Shown here: piece by piece, positions 13,069-13,088 of the stretch | Layout: each line of letters opens with the position of its first letter | Numbering within the stretch: position 1 is the stretch's first letter | Source of the DNA: an uncultured Methanobrevibacter sp. | GTDB lineage: Archaea; Methanobacteriota; Methanobacteria; Methanobacteriales; Methanobacteriaceae | Length of the DNA stretch: 13,088 nucleotides | Reading direction: 5' to 3' | NCBI GenBank assembly: GCA_902782595.1 | Contig: CACZNW010000038.1 | Span: 1 to 13,088, forward strand | Position numbers and translations under genes: made by a program | Notes under the pieces: generated by a model | What the model was told of the DNA's origin: nothing | What the model saw: the letters and a program-made list of their open reading frames with translations, nothing else | Databases searched by the model: none

Positions 13069-13088
13069 ATTGTTAGTATGAGTTAAAA

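Noticed and set aside
1..13088. CRISPR arrays, insertion sequences, tRNA or rRNA genes.
   Set aside because: No spaced direct repeats, transposase-like frames or RNA gene signatures were seen; all gaps between genes are under 140 bp.

Overview
The window looks like chromosomal DNA of a methanogenic archaeon of the Methanobacteriales, most likely Methanobrevibacter or a close relative. The evidence is low G+C, archaeal translation signals of the GGTGA type, TATA-like boxes, an archaeal MBF1 gene, methanogen-type conserved genes (DUF2115-like, possibly DUF356-like), a hydrogenase maturation protease, and a set of Mur-ligase, MraY-like and ATP-grasp genes of the kind linked to pseudomurein, the wall polymer of this order. 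No rRNA, tRNA, CRISPR array or mobile element is visible, and no gene-free stretch exceeds 300 bases.

Layout. (1) 77-3787, minus strand: a tight four-gene unit, transcribed DUF2115-like protein, LOG-family nucleotide phosphoribohydrolase, a fusion of a holin-IV-like membrane domain with an alkaline-phosphatase-superfamily phosphodiesterase, and an acidic unknown protein. Spacings are 13 bp, 1 bp and an 11-bp overlap. (2) 3788-3922: divergent promoter region with AT palindromes. (3) 3923-4390: a protein with two winged-helix-like halves. (4) 4507-7328: NikR nickel regulator, a PRMT-like methyltransferase, a HycI-type hydrogenase maturation protease and an ATP-grasp ligase; the last two overlap by 4 bp. 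(5) 7411-12041: MraY-like phosphoglycosyltransferase, a Mur ligase with a tandemly duplicated N-terminal domain, and two exported or membrane-anchored proteins, the second with an extracytoplasmic zinc ribbon. (6) 12077-13011: a DUF356-like small protein and, convergent to it, archaeal MBF1; the genes share a terminator hairpin.

How the genes may work together. NikR and the protease both concern nickel and [NiFe] hydrogenase supply. The ATP-grasp enzyme, MraY-like protein and Mur ligase plausibly act in cytoplasmic and lipid-linked assembly of the pseudomurein precursor. The two exported proteins directly behind them are candidates for an uncharacterised outer-face step; this is inferred from gene order only.

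Most notable points: the 104-residue tandem duplication at the front of the Mur ligase (about 70% identical copies, but diverged codons), a roughly 60-residue soluble insert in the MraY-like protein, the extracytoplasmic zinc-ribbon protein, PRMT hallmarks in the methyltransferase, and inverted repeats in the nikR and winged-helix gene promoters.
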